Below are positions 33,601-41,240 of a stretch of 64,000 bases of DNA, one piece after another. A program made the translations under genes and the position numbers. Source of the stretch: Ditylenchus dipsaci (taxonomy: Eukaryota; Nematoda; Chromadorea; Rhabditida; Anguinidae); the NCBI GenBank assembly GCA_004194705.1, contig SADC01001320.1, positions 930,001 through 994,000 on the forward strand, given 5' to 3'. The notes beneath the pieces were generated by a model. It saw only the letters and a list, made by a program, of their open reading frames with translations. It was not told the DNA's origin and did no database searches. Every line of letters starts with the position of its first letter. The stretch's first letter is position 1.

Positions 33601-36600
33601 GGACCGTTTCACGGCGCGGTTTACGGACACGGACATGGTCCATTGTGGGCGAGAAAACGGTCCGTATCACGGACGCGGACACGGATACGGATGCACTGTG
33701 GGCATCCCATTACATTTACACTTACATTAACACTTACATTTACACTTAACCCTTCACAATACGAATGTAAATGTAAATGAAATTATATGCGAGTATTTTC
33801 AGAGAATTCTAAAAGTGTTTATTAGAGCTCTAGGTGAATTCATCCTCGGTGAATTCATCCTCCGGTGAATTCATCCTCCGGTGAATTCATCCTCTAACGA
33901 ATTCATCCTCGGTGAATTCATCCTCCTTTTTGTCCTAAGCAGAATATGTTTAAAGACCTGATTTTTATATATTAAGAGAGCACCCTCATTTTGTGGGGCA
34001 CCCTCAGAGAGCACCCTTATTGATGTCGGGACCAAACAAGGGCCCAAGAATTGACCACCCTAACCAAAATTGCTGGGCATATAACTCCTGGTCAGGTGGG
34101 TGTCCACCTGGATAGCCTAAAAATGGAAGCAAATAAGTTTACACTTAGTGGGACTCGAACTAGTAACCTCGGTGACAGCAACCCTCCCCAATTTGGGCGA
34201 CGGTAAATTGCCCTACAATAAATTTCCCACGGTAAATTCCCCACGGTAAATTCCCCACAGGTAAATTCCCCACAGGTAAATTCCCCTACATTTTGTCTTG
34301 AGAAGATTTTACATATTTTTGTTTTGTAAATAGCCCAAACGGTTTTAATTATTTCACTATCAATCATCCTCAATTCTGCTAGATAATTTATGAACCGACC
34401 AAGCCAAGTAGTTATCCGATTGCGGGGTCGACTGTAATAGTTCAAAAATGTAAAAAGAAGTTGAGATGGGCAAAACGTTATGTTTTGAGTTTTCGTCATT
34501 ACGTTCAATCGTTATTTCGAAATGAAAACCATAAAAAAAATATGAACTAGCTCAATACCCTAATTCACTGCACTGTTCAGCTGTACCAAGGGTGCTAGAA
34601 TTCTGTAATTTGTACAGTAAACAGTTTTTGGAGATGATTGGTTTGTAAAAAATGTTTTCAGTAATCCAAGTAATATTTTGGTGCACTTTTGCAAAGCCTT
34701 GGCCGCAATCAGGCTAATTTTTTGATGTCCGGCCATCATTAAAATTTCACTTACTTCATCATAATTACACCAAGTCGAAAAAGCATGAGTCCATTATCTA
34801 ATATGTGATTTATTTAAAAATATCATATCTAAGAAATTGCAAACATTGAAAACATCAAAGCAGTAGATAAAATCACTAGATGGGTATGGAAAGGGTATGT
34901 AGTACATACTATGTACTAATTAAATAATAAAACCACCGTATGGGTGGATACAACACTACAAGGGTTTTTATAACCCAAGATTAGAAAGATAAACAACGTA
35001 TATGGTAAGTAAACCGTAGGGTGGGTAAGTTAACCACTTATAGAATCTATAGGCCATCCGAAGTGGGGATAACACCTGAAGACAAGGCAAATCACCTAAG
35101 GTGTATTTGGGCCACCTTTTCTGTTGTAATCAAAATGATGAGTAATGGAGGTAGATACCTCTTAAGAGTAGGTCCTTTTTTCAGGTATTAAGAATCCTAG
35201 CTGTTAAATAAGTGAACTCATTTCAATACAAAATGTAGGGGAATTTACCTGTGGGGGAATTTACCGTGGGGAATTTACCGTGGGGGAATTTACTGTAGGG
35301 CAATTCACCTAATGCCCCCCCAATTTATACCAAGTGGTCGTAAACCAGGTGGTCGACCACTTGGATCAAAAAAAATTTACGTTTTTGGGTTCCAAATTAA
35401 TTTTTTTGCGCTAATTCGAGCATGCTGAAGATGGTTTGATAGTGGTAAAATCACGTTTTATCAAGAAATTTTCGATTTATCGCTAACGATTGATTTTGAT
35501 AAATCAAGAATTACCAATAACTCAAAAATTTATTCATAAAATGTAATTTTACCACTGTCAAACCATCTTCAGCATGCTCGAATTAGCGCAAAAAAATTAA
35601 TTGGAACCCGAAAACGTAAAAATTTTTTTGATCCAAGTGGTCGACCACTTAGTTTGGTGCATGGATTCTCAGGGGTGATGTAGAGGTTGCTAGTGAAAAA
35701 AAATGTTTCGGGACGAGAAAACGTAAAAAAATTTCATCCAAGTGGACGACCACTTGGTTCGGTTTGGTAAATGTTCGTAAATTGAGTGGTTGGTATTATT
35801 TGGTATTATCAAACAATCTTCAGCATAAAATTTTTGGTATGCTAAAATCGGGTTTTTAGTGATTAAGGCCGCACTTGTGTGATTCAGAGCCATTTTATGG
35901 CATTAAATTCACTTTTAGCTGGTTTGTTTTAAGAGGTTTGAGTTGGTTTTGGATTGTTTGAGACCATTCGGGGTGTTTAGGTGGTTTTGAGTGGTTTGGG
36001 GTGGCTTCGGATGGTTTGGGACCATTTGGGGTGAACAAAACCCTTTCACCTAAGTTTAAAAATTATAACAACTATATTTCCTGTCAAGACAAAAAGGAGG
36101 ATGAATTCACCGTCGCCCTTTATTAGTGACGAAGAGTTTAATGCTAGTTATAAAGACTCAAAAAAATATCATGTGATTAAAAACAAGAGTGGGGAAACAA
36201 AAGTGGGGATAAGTCAAAAAATTTCATTTACGTTTACATTCGTATTGTGAAGGCTAATGGTTCTATCACAATTGTAAGTGTAAATGTAAGGTGTCTTCAC
36301 AATACCGAAAACATTTACACTTACACTTAAATTTACACTTACGTCTTCACAATACGAATGTAAATGTAAATGAAAATCATAGACTTATCCTCACTTTTAT
36401 TTTTCAAAGTCAGTTTTTTTAACCCAACTACCAATTTTTAAGTTTTTATAACTAGCATTGAACTCCTCGTCATCAATAAAGCACTTTTAGTATTCTTTGA
36501 AAATACTTGAATTCAATTTACATTTACATTCGTATATGTGAAGGGGTAAGTAAGTGTAAATGTAAATGTAAGTGTTAATGTAAGTGTAAGTGTTAATGTC

Positions 36601-39532
36601 ATAATGTAAATGTTAATGTCTAAATTGCAACTGTTACTCCTGTCTGATACTTTACTTACCATCACCACCGCCCGCCCATAAAACCCCCCCCCCCCAATTA
36701 AACTTTGCGTAAGTTGGCGGATCGAGTAGTAGTTGTGTGTCGTCTATATTTTGCGATATTCAGGCTTTCTCTCAATGGATCAGTCTTTCTCGCGGCCAGT
36801 TTTCAAACCATCGTCTTCATCGGAAAGCAGCAAGCAGGAACCGCCAACGCCGCCGCCATACCCTACGATCTTTGATGTTCGCTCAAATCGAAATGTAGCA
36901 GAGATATGCGCCTATTGCAGTGCTAATGGATATGGACAGTCTGCTATGGGTCACAACAAGTTCAATTGCCATCGTCTGGCTACGCTCAGTCCGTGTGATT
37001 TTTGCGGTGCAAGCGGGGTCAACAACCATACAAAGAGGTATTTATTCAGTTACATTCATTTATGGATATTGAACGAAATTTCAGTCACTGCCCTTCCAAG
37101 CCAAGAGTTTCATTGCGCCTAAAAGAGTCCTACCAGTAACAAAGCGTTTTTTTCATGTTCAAGTTTTTATCAAAAGTTTTCATCTTGTATCCGAAATTGC
37201 TAAAATTTCATTGTCAGTTCTTTATTGTTCGAAGAAAGTGATTTTGTGCCAATAAATTCTTACACTGGACGAAATATTAGAGTTCCTCAGAGCGGATGAA
37301 CCGGGAGCGAAATGTTTGGATACAGTTTTTATTGTCATTGACATTTTTGTAGATGGTGGTAGATATATGTTCTTAAGTCAATTTTCCGTATGTGATTTAG
37401 ATATTTTTTGGACCTAACTTTTTTTTTGACGGACATTGAATTAGTTATTAATTTTGGCATATTGTATCATCGTCCTGTTGAGGTTTAACTAAAAGTTAAG
37501 AAGACTCAAGTAGAGAAATTCAAAATATTCTTGCTGCTTCCTTAAAGGGGCATGCCGTGCGTTTTAAAAAGTTAAGGGGACCAGCAATTTTTTTGAATCG
37601 TTCAATTTTTCACTCGTTTTGCATCAAATCTAATATTGATGACCTTATACTACTTTTAAAAGTTAGACAGAAAACTTAAAAATCTAGATGAGAAAGCAAG
37701 TAAAAACGTTTCGAGAAAGAAAATATTTGGTGGTCCCCGCCTTTTCTCCGTGTCGCGCACGGGCATGCTCCTTTAAAGTTAGGTGTGGTGGTTTTTTTAG
37801 AGTCTTGGTTGCTAACTAATGGAAAAAGCGTTGCGTACTAACCGTCCACCTGCTATACAGTCGAACCTCTTTATATTGACACCCCTGGGGACCGACCCCT
37901 AGGTGTCACTATATCCAGGTGTCACTATATCGGGGTGTCACTATATCCTATATCACTATATGTCGGCCAACCAAATCGGGCCGGGGTGTCACTATATCAA
38001 GGGTGTCACTATATCGGGGTGTCACTATAAAGAGGTTCGACTGTAACATAAAAAGCGCAGAGAAACCAACATTACTATCAATCAAACCTATTTTTTCAGG
38101 TACATCACCTTTAGCTCCATCCTAATATTTGCTCTACCCTTAGTGTTGATTGTCATCTTCTACTACCACATAATCAATAAACTCCGGGAAGCGGTCAAAA
38201 ATTGCAAAAGAATGCGTCGCGGAGCTTCTTCCAGAGCTCCATACCAAAGAGTTACCAAGGTTGTGCTGTGGGTAGTCATTTTCCACGTCATTTGCTGGTC
38301 AGTTTGTCTTTTCCCGCTTTTCCTTTGTAATCTTTTAGCAACTACCTTTTGCAGGTCGCCTTTCTGGCTCTTCAACTTATTCAGCTCAATCTTCCGTCTT
38401 CGCATCTCTACTCAATTTGATCGGATAGTTGTCAACATCATCCACCTATTTCCCTATGTCAACTGTGCGCTCAATCCCATGTTGTATGCAGTGAATGCTG
38501 AGAATTTCCGAACCGCTTTTCGCTCACTATTCTGTCGGCATGTTTTCAGCTCAAGAGGCAGCAACAGGCAGCAGTCTACAATATTGGAGGGGGATGGTTT
38601 GATGCAAAATGAGGACAGTCGGTTTGTCTCTGGTTTTGCTGGCGGATGTCGAATGGTGCCGCTCAGTTCAGGTCTTCTACTTATGTCAGGCGCAATTCAG
38701 GGTTGGTTTGCAGTATTTTTATTATGAATCTGTGTTGAGGGTTGGCCACATGTCCAGAGGTTAACGTATAAATGTTTAAGCCCTTATTTTACAGCCTAGG
38801 CAGCACCTGTAAAGTACATTTATATTTTTCAATATCTGACTTTCGGGTAATAAAACCCTTTTTAGTGCAGTTCACTCTCTCTATAACAAACACTTTATAT
38901 AAAGTACTTTTCTTTATAACGTACCCCTGGCCAGCATTTGATTGGCCTAATTAAGTTAAAGGTAAAGTCACCCTACACATAAATGACAAATCCACATAGC
39001 GACAACACTTTTATTTTTCATGTTTACCCTCTTCTCTGTCGAAAATTTTCTGTCAAAGGCGTTTTCTCTTTTGAAAGTACGTTATACAGTACTCCATGCA
39101 CAATATTTGCATATGCTCTCTAGAAAACTATGTGATTAATGTTAACGTTTCATATAGCGTACGGTTGCCAGTATAAAAGCAAGTGACTTTTCATGTACCC
39201 TTCTCGGTAGCATAACCCTGAGGTCGGTCCTCAGGGGGTACGTTGTAGAGAGAGTGTACTGTAGTTTTTCCCGTTGGGCTAAAATTGACGCAGGATGGGT
39301 AGGTGTTTATCCTGAGTTTTTGCAGTTTTAAAGATAAAAAGAAGTCTAACTCATTTAAATGGCTCATTTTAGACTAGCCACCAGTAACAATACGAGCTCA
39401 GAGCGCTTGATGAATTCCACAATCAATTATGGAGTGCCTTACCCACCCCACCCACCAATGGATCTACTACCTCCGTCAAGCCTATCCCCACCAGAATATC
39501 CACTCAACATGAAGGAGGTAAAACCGAGATGA
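21601..39532 (+). CDS. Class A (rhodopsin-like) peptide-type GPCR, six exons
   Basis: Exons 21601-21760, 21807-21942, 21989-22056, 24335-24590, 38100-38671 (or -38701) and 39378-39532; phases agree throughout and give about 448 residues. Class A landmarks: Asn57 in TM1, LAD (Asp85) in TM2, Cys112 and an ECL2 Cys for the disulfide, DRY 136-138, Trp in TM4, ALPLV in TM5, NPMLY in TM7. The WPFG-C segment and overall pattern suggest a somatostatin/allatostatin-C/opioid-like neuropeptide receptor; ligand unknown. TM6 reads CWSV where CWxP is usual. Introns 1 and 2 are 46 bp; intron 1 has a GC donor (TTTAG|GCAAGG). Intron 4 is 13.5 kb and holds other genes. The 5' end is uncertain: an upstream acceptor at 21499 opens a different frame starting MTSDSWVYSS. 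Confidence 0.85.
22310..22535. repeat. Copy of the CTTGTTCACTTCGGG repeat with weak inverted end
   Basis: AACTTGTTCACTTCGGG followed by a G run at the left, and CCTAAGTAAACAAGTGCC at the right, inside a GPCR intron. Also contains a decayed dispersed box (TTCAAATCCGTCCTAATA). Other left ends at 408, 31781 and 41090. Confidence 0.55.
23233..23615. mobile_element. hAT-like element filled with CGGAGC/GAGCCAGAG units
   Basis: Ends CAGTGCTGTGCAAATCTCC and (reverse) CAGTGCTGTGCATTTG, flanked by GTCCCGTC and GTCCCTTC (8 bp, one mismatch). Interior repeats AGCCAGAGCGGGAGCGAAATTT-type units; a second internal copy of the left end starts at about 23476. Open frames here come from the repeat. Confidence 0.85.
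23670..23793. repeat. Array of CGGCACCG units ending in a hAT-like terminus
   Basis: Repeated GGCACCGG blocks end with CACTTACAACACTG, which in reverse reads CAGTGTTGTAAGTG, a hAT-like end. The other end was not found, so this is probably a truncated element. Confidence 0.5.
24926..25112. mobile_element. TA-flanked MITE, CAGTCAACTCCC ends
   Basis: 187 bp; ends CAGTCAACTCCCAATTTAG / CAGTCAACTCCCGATTTAG, TA on both flanks. The interior repeats the end-like GTGTACACTAAATCGA unit several times in both orientations. Confidence 0.85.
25149..25225 (+). repeat. Foldback-type end: four GGACGTTTCGTCCTC units
   Basis: Four tandem copies of a 15-16 bp unit, GGCCGTTTCGTCCTCA, then CCTCGTCCTTGTCTAAAT. 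A related end in the same orientation occurs at 29814-29875. It has the layout of the subterminal arrays in elements A-E, but I found no inverted partner. Confidence 0.6.
25345..25435 (-). repeat. Dispersed 100-bp repeat, copy 2 of 3
   Basis: Reverse-orientation copy of 12391-12492: CCTACCGCAG, CTCTGGTATGCATGC, AGAGTCACTTTTGAGTGGTTT and CTAAGGTATGTGGGTGTGCG in order. Confidence 0.8.
25950..26945 (+). repeat. Degenerate array of ~150-bp units with one near-exact 110-bp duplication
   Basis: Units share AAAATTGTGTGG, GATAAGACCAAAACTTCGA and CCACCCAAACCC blocks. The segment at about 26130-26242 recurs almost unchanged at 26837-26943. The recurring frame CDYTHPNPNWVTPDQVF is a by-product of the duplication. 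A fragment of the family is at 34070-34115. Confidence 0.75.
27207..27330. repeat. GC-rich patch in AT-rich DNA, probably a truncated transposon end
   Basis: CCGGGCCGG-type units dominate 120 bp and end at CCCAGCCCTG, in reverse CAGGGCTGGG, a hAT-like terminus. No inverted partner was seen. It is followed by a half TTAA-type MITE ending AACCATGGTCCT at 27441. Confidence 0.45.
27453..27593 (+). CDS. Small unrecognised ORF or last exon with its own poly(A) signal
   Basis: ATG 27453 opens a 46-codon frame ending in GIRDE and TAA, with AATAAA overlapping the stop (27589-27594). Composition is much less AT-rich than neighbouring DNA, and residues such as RIWFQYAIPHLNDLTNRPF look coding. It starts directly after a TTAA-type MITE end. 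It faces the RTRAF-like gene, whose own poly(A) signal is only about 25 bp away. I do not recognise the protein; it could be a complete micro-protein or the last exon of a gene whose 5' exons I missed. Confidence 0.4.
   Translation: MRVFMENSRRNTSRHHPSSSRIWFQYAIPHLNDLTNRPFVVGIRDE
27671..28072 (-). CDS. rtraf: RTRAF/CGI-99-like protein, C-terminal half only
   Basis: Two exons, 28072-27866 and 27817-27671, joined across a 48-bp intron, encode 117 residues. The C-terminal part (VLRLLHVAKQRELQTQINE, then SPKADLTLARMGR) closely follows the end of RTRAF (C14orf166/hCLE/CGI-99), and IDELASLLRI follows its ALANLLQI segment. RTRAF works with RTCB, DDX1 and FAM98 in the tRNA-splicing ligase complex and in RNA transport. 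Human RTRAF is about 244 residues, so the N-terminal half is absent here. A TTTATAG acceptor lies 21 nt before the ATG; it could join missing upstream exons or serve spliced-leader trans-splicing. An 861-bp foldback element sits just upstream. AATAAA is at 27622-27617. The gene is nested in a GPCR intron on the opposite strand. Confidence 0.7.
28155..29015. mobile_element. 861-bp foldback, CAGTTGCGGAAAAAAGTTACC ends, TA flanks
   Basis: Arms of about 220 bp (28155-28375 and 28797-29015) are near-exact reverse complements, with ends CAGTTGCGGAAAAAAGTTAC. About 420 bp of unpaired DNA lies between. TA follows the right end. The ends have the Tc1-like CAGT start. It lies at the 5' side of the RTRAF-like gene. 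Confidence 0.85.
29163..29390 (+). repeat. 230-bp dispersed repeat, copy 1
   Basis: About three-quarters identical over 230 bp to 55405-55625: GGATGTTGAAATAACGG, CTCTCATTCTGCCGTA, TGGCTCGCTGCA, GAAGCTGACCTTAT, CAACCGTCCATCCTTGT. The extreme ends (GGTGTAA..AAGGATG / CATCCTTGTAATACC) are inverted. The interior is not palindromic. Confidence 0.8.
29635..29801. mobile_element. TTAA-type MITE, AGGACCATAG end, right end truncated
   Basis: TTAA then AGGACCATAGTTTTTACGCG at the left. Arms with TTTGAATTGGCGGGGAC and TCTTTCGTCTCTCACT pair across a short centre. The right end breaks into the GATACGGACGTTCCGTCC sequence of the 29814 array before reaching its terminus. Confidence 0.7.
29814..29875 (+). 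repeat. Second CGGACGTTNCGTCCTC-type end
   Basis: Decayed relative of 25149-25225 in the same orientation, including the inner GCCTCGTCATTGTCTAAAT block. Confidence 0.55.
30417..30562. mobile_element. Short palindromic MITE, TCATAAATAAC ends
   Basis: Ends TCATAAATAACCCCCCA and (reverse) TCATAAATAACTCCCGC. The centre carries the dispersed GGCTTAGGC..GGTAGGCCAGCGC box. Confidence 0.7.
30744..31585 (-). CDS. naa50: NAA50-type N-terminal acetyltransferase
   Basis: Exons ?-31455, 31395-31375 (21 nt), 31319-31235, 31178-31061, 31013-30926 and 30869-30744; phases agree from the RIDISL segment to the stop. The protein follows NAA50/San from its start: QLKMLNASILPVDYPEKFY, AKLAYLNDLVVGGVCCKVD, IYIMTLGTLAPYRRYGIG (acetyl-CoA loop, RRxGIG form), LHVQINNPIALEFYQKFGF and a YYK motif. 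NAA50 acetylates Met-initiated N-termini and acts in sister-chromatid cohesion. The 7-residue microexon (INRHTVN) is needed to keep the family spacing. The first exon is unresolved: ATG 31585 opens an acidic frame that is not the frame leaving at 31455, so another small intron, a different start or a frameshift must lie between. Nested antisense in the GPCR intron. Confidence 0.88.
32094..33708. mobile_element. 1.6-kb foldback with GTCCGT-rich ends
   Basis: Ends GGGCTGTACACAATGGATCCG and (reverse) GGGATGCCCACAGTGCATCCG, followed on both sides by runs of CCGTATCCGTGTCCG and ACGGTCCGTG in inverted orientation. The middle (about 32240-33540) is not palindromic and I see no gene in it. It is flanked by TAAGTG/TAAATG-rich DNA, as if inserted in another repeat. 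No target duplication found. Confidence 0.7.
34195..35318. mobile_element. Foldback element C, nested in B: GGTAAATTCCCCAC arrays, 8-bp duplication
   Basis: Ends GGGCGACGGTAAATTG and (reverse) GGGGCATTAGGTGAATTG, then four to five GGTAAATTCCCCACA units at each end in inverted orientation. Flanked by CCCAATTT at 34187-34194 and 35319-35326. Inner border TTTTGTCTTGAG as in B. The middle holds degenerate GGGTATG-type repeats and no gene. Confidence 0.9.
35330..35650. mobile_element. Palindromic MITE, CCAAGTGGTCG ends
   Basis: Arms with GGTCGACCACTTGGATCAAA, GGTTCCAAATTAATTTTTTT and GCATGCTGAAGATGGTTTGA pair through the element. A partial third GTGGACGACCACTTGG copy follows at about 35740. Lies inside element B, abutting the right end of C. 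Confidence 0.75.
36228..36620. repeat. TAAGTG/TAAATG arrays in alternating orientation
   Basis: Runs of CATTTACACTTA and GTAAATGTAAGTG interspersed with TTCACAATACGAATG and TCTATCACAATTGTAAGTG. The same blocks flank the 32094-33708 element (32036-32075, 33712-33785), so one copy may have been split by that insertion. Confidence 0.65.
36775..37139 (+). CDS. nanos: Nanos-family zinc-finger protein
   Basis: Two exons, 36775-37037 and 37085-37139, with a 47-bp intron, encode about 105 residues. The N-terminus is Ser/Pro-rich. The zinc finger reads CAYC, then a His and a Cys, then CDFCGASGVNNHTKSHCP; the second half (C-x2-C-x7-H-x4-C with CGAxG..HT) is the hallmark of Nanos CCHC fingers, and the intron splits its last third. 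Nanos proteins repress translation of target mRNAs with Pumilio and CCR4-NOT and maintain germ cells. The first finger is shorter than usual between His and its Cys (4 residues against about 10). AATAAA follows at about 37249. The gene sits in the same orientation inside the 13.5-kb GPCR intron. Confidence 0.85.
37546..37772. mobile_element. TTAA-type MITE, AGGGGCATGCC ends
   Basis: AGGGGCATGCCGTGCG / AGGAGCATGCCCGTGCG inverted ends between TTAA copies (37542-37545, 37773-37776). Inner arms share GGGGACCA / TGGTCCCCGCC. Relatives at 43182-43414 and 63452-63682. Confidence 0.85.
37858..38043. mobile_element. TA-flanked MITE, CAGTCGAACCTC ends
   Basis: 186 bp; ends CAGTCGAACCTCTTTATA, TA on both sides. 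Interior repeats GGTGTCACTATATC. It lies 56 bp upstream of a GPCR exon acceptor. Confidence 0.85.
38868..39261. mobile_element. MITE in the last GPCR intron, CAGT..CACTCTCTCTA ends
   Basis: Ends CAGTTCACTCTCTCTATAAC and (reverse) CAGTACACTCTCTCTACAAC. TA follows the right end; the left flank is TG. Inner arms share ACGTACCCCTG / AGGGGGTACGT-type blocks. Confidence 0.75.
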
Positions 39533-39885
39533 CTCTCCTGAACTCCAATTTTCAAAACACCTTTCCTTGTGCTGGAGTTCTGGGTGGATTAAGAGGTGAA
39601 GAGGGACTGAACAAACTGTTGGGCAATGGAACCACTAATAGGATATTCTGCGAGAATACTATGCCTACTTCTCCAACCATTACTTCTTCTTCTGCAATAA
39701 AGACAACTGACTCACTGGTGGTCGAAAATAACTTTATTTTGAATGGCGGGGATGAGGCAGGGATGTGTCATGTAGTGGAAGAAATAGATCAGTGTCGGAA
39801 AAATGTTGCAGGGACGGTGGTTTTACTTTGCCCCATTAAAAAAGAACATCCTCTAATAATCCGGTCGTCGTCTGATTTGAAATAA
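39529..39885 (+). CDS. 119-codon open frame overlapping the GPCR stop; possible alternative C-tail
   Basis: The frame starts ATGA-overlapped with the GPCR stop codon and encodes a Ser/Thr-rich protein with VEEIDQCRKNVAGTVVLLCP near its end. Composition is clearly coding-like compared with flanking DNA. The simplest reading is a C-tail exon reached by a splice I could not define (GAG|GTAAAA at 39518 is a strong donor, but no acceptor restores this frame). It could also be 3' UTR. No family recognised. Confidence 0.4.
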   Translation: MTLLNSNFQNTFPCAGVLGGLRGEEGLNKLLGNGTTNRIFCENTMPTSPTITSSSAIKTTDSLVVENNFILNGGDEAGMCHVVEEIDQCRKNVAGTVVLLCPIKKEHPLIIRSSSDLK

Positions 39886-40022
39886 TGTTTTTGGCATTGT
39901 GCTATTGATCCGTTTTGTGCATGCCACAGTCAGACAGTTGAGCAGCCAAATTTTAGCTAATGAGATAAGATATAAAATGGCATCAAGTTATGATAAGCGA
40001 CATTTCATTAGATTTCTTGACC

Positions 40023-40255
40023 CTAGTAGCGAATACACCCCCCCCCCAATGATTTTCACATATTTTACGTAAGTAAAATGTACTCAAATTTATGTCCCAG
40101 ACCCCGGAAAATATGCGTAAACTCTTTATTAGTCACAACTTCCGTAATCTGGCCTATTCCCAAACTTAAGGGCTATGCCTAAACTTGTTGTTGGCAAAAG
40201 TAGTTACAGCAATTTTAAAGGTCGGATTCTGGGGGGGGGGGGTATTCGCTACTAG
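40023..40255. mobile_element. Palindromic MITE, CTAGTAGCGAATAC family (copy 2)
   Basis: Ends CTAGTAGCGAATACACCCCC and (reverse) CTAGTAGCGAATACCCCCCC; interior aligned with 5271-5500, including a decayed dispersed box. Confidence 0.85.
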
Positions 40256-41240
40256 CGCCGATTTCTTAATTAGATTTCTATTAAATTTCTCTTAACATAA
40301 TTTTTTCCAAACGGATATAAATATAATAATAGTTTCATAAATAACAAAAAGTCAAGTATACAAAAGAAGCGAGCAAAAAACTAAAGTTGGGGCTATAAAT
40401 AACTTTTAAGAATAGGACAAAAACTAGTACTTTTTATGATTAACTACTACTCGCTGCTGTACAATAATGTTGTTGTTATTATGTTTAGTTGATCAATGGT
40501 TTGTTAGAGAACAGCAAATAGAATAAATATATATTGATTACTACTATTTATAAATGCAGCCTTCAAATACGTTTTAGATGCAAATCCAGGACTCCCGCAA
40601 ATAAACTGATTTGCAACTTTTACCAAAAGCTTTTTTCGTCTTTTTAGATAACAACTACTCTCGCGTATTCTTACTGGCAAAAAAGCTTTATTTTTCAACA
40701 ATCAGTTTCTCAGAACCAACCTCCCCTCCTCCTCCTCAAATTTACGATTTTTTCAAAGTTCAAAATTGCTTTCTGTAAATTTCCAGTAAAAAAGTCTGAC
40801 AATATCTCTTTGAAAAAAATTTCAAAGGCCAAGTAAAAACAATTATGAGCTTATAACCCAAAAAGATGAATGACGTGCTTTTACAATAATTATTTTAAAC
40901 ACACCGACAACCAACAAGTAATTCCGTTTATTATTATTGGTATGCTATGCAAAACAAATCACTGAAAACAGGTTGTCTATATTTTCGTATTGTAAAACAA
41001 GCTTGATATATCACATTAATAGTATAATAGCACATTGAGGGGAAACTGGTAGTACAATTGGACCAGGCTGTACATTGAAGTGGGCACTTGTTTACTTGGG
41101 GAGGAGGGAGGGTTATTTTAAAATACTTAATAAATCATATTTGAATGACACCTACGTAATTTTTATAAGTTCAAAACATTAAAAAAAAGTTGGTTTCTGA
41201 AAATTTTCTACATAAATTATCAATTTAAAAATAGTATTTG
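40256..41240. other. No supported gene
   Basis: AT-rich spacer between the GPCR and the MULE-like foldback. It has one CTTGTTTACTTGGGGAGGAG repeat end at about 41088. The frame at 40504-40701 (minus) has no motif. Confidence 0.5.

Larger units (their letters stand above)
33826..36118. mobile_element. Foldback element B: GGTGAATTCATCCTC arrays, perfect 8-bp duplication
   Basis: Ends AGCTCTAGGTGAATTC and (reverse) GGGCGACGGTGAATTC, 16 bp each. The left end continues as about six tandem copies of GGTGAATTCATCCTCC; the right end has one. Flanks are TTTATTAG at 33818-33825 and 36119-36126. The inner border reads CTTTTTGTCYTRA on both sides. It contains element C and another palindrome (about 35330-35650). 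No gene seen inside. Confidence 0.9.

Noticed and set aside
34131..34200. Possible minus-strand tRNA fragment (TAGTTCGAGTCCCAC)
   Set aside because: Only a B-box-like word and no foldable tRNA; not enough to call.
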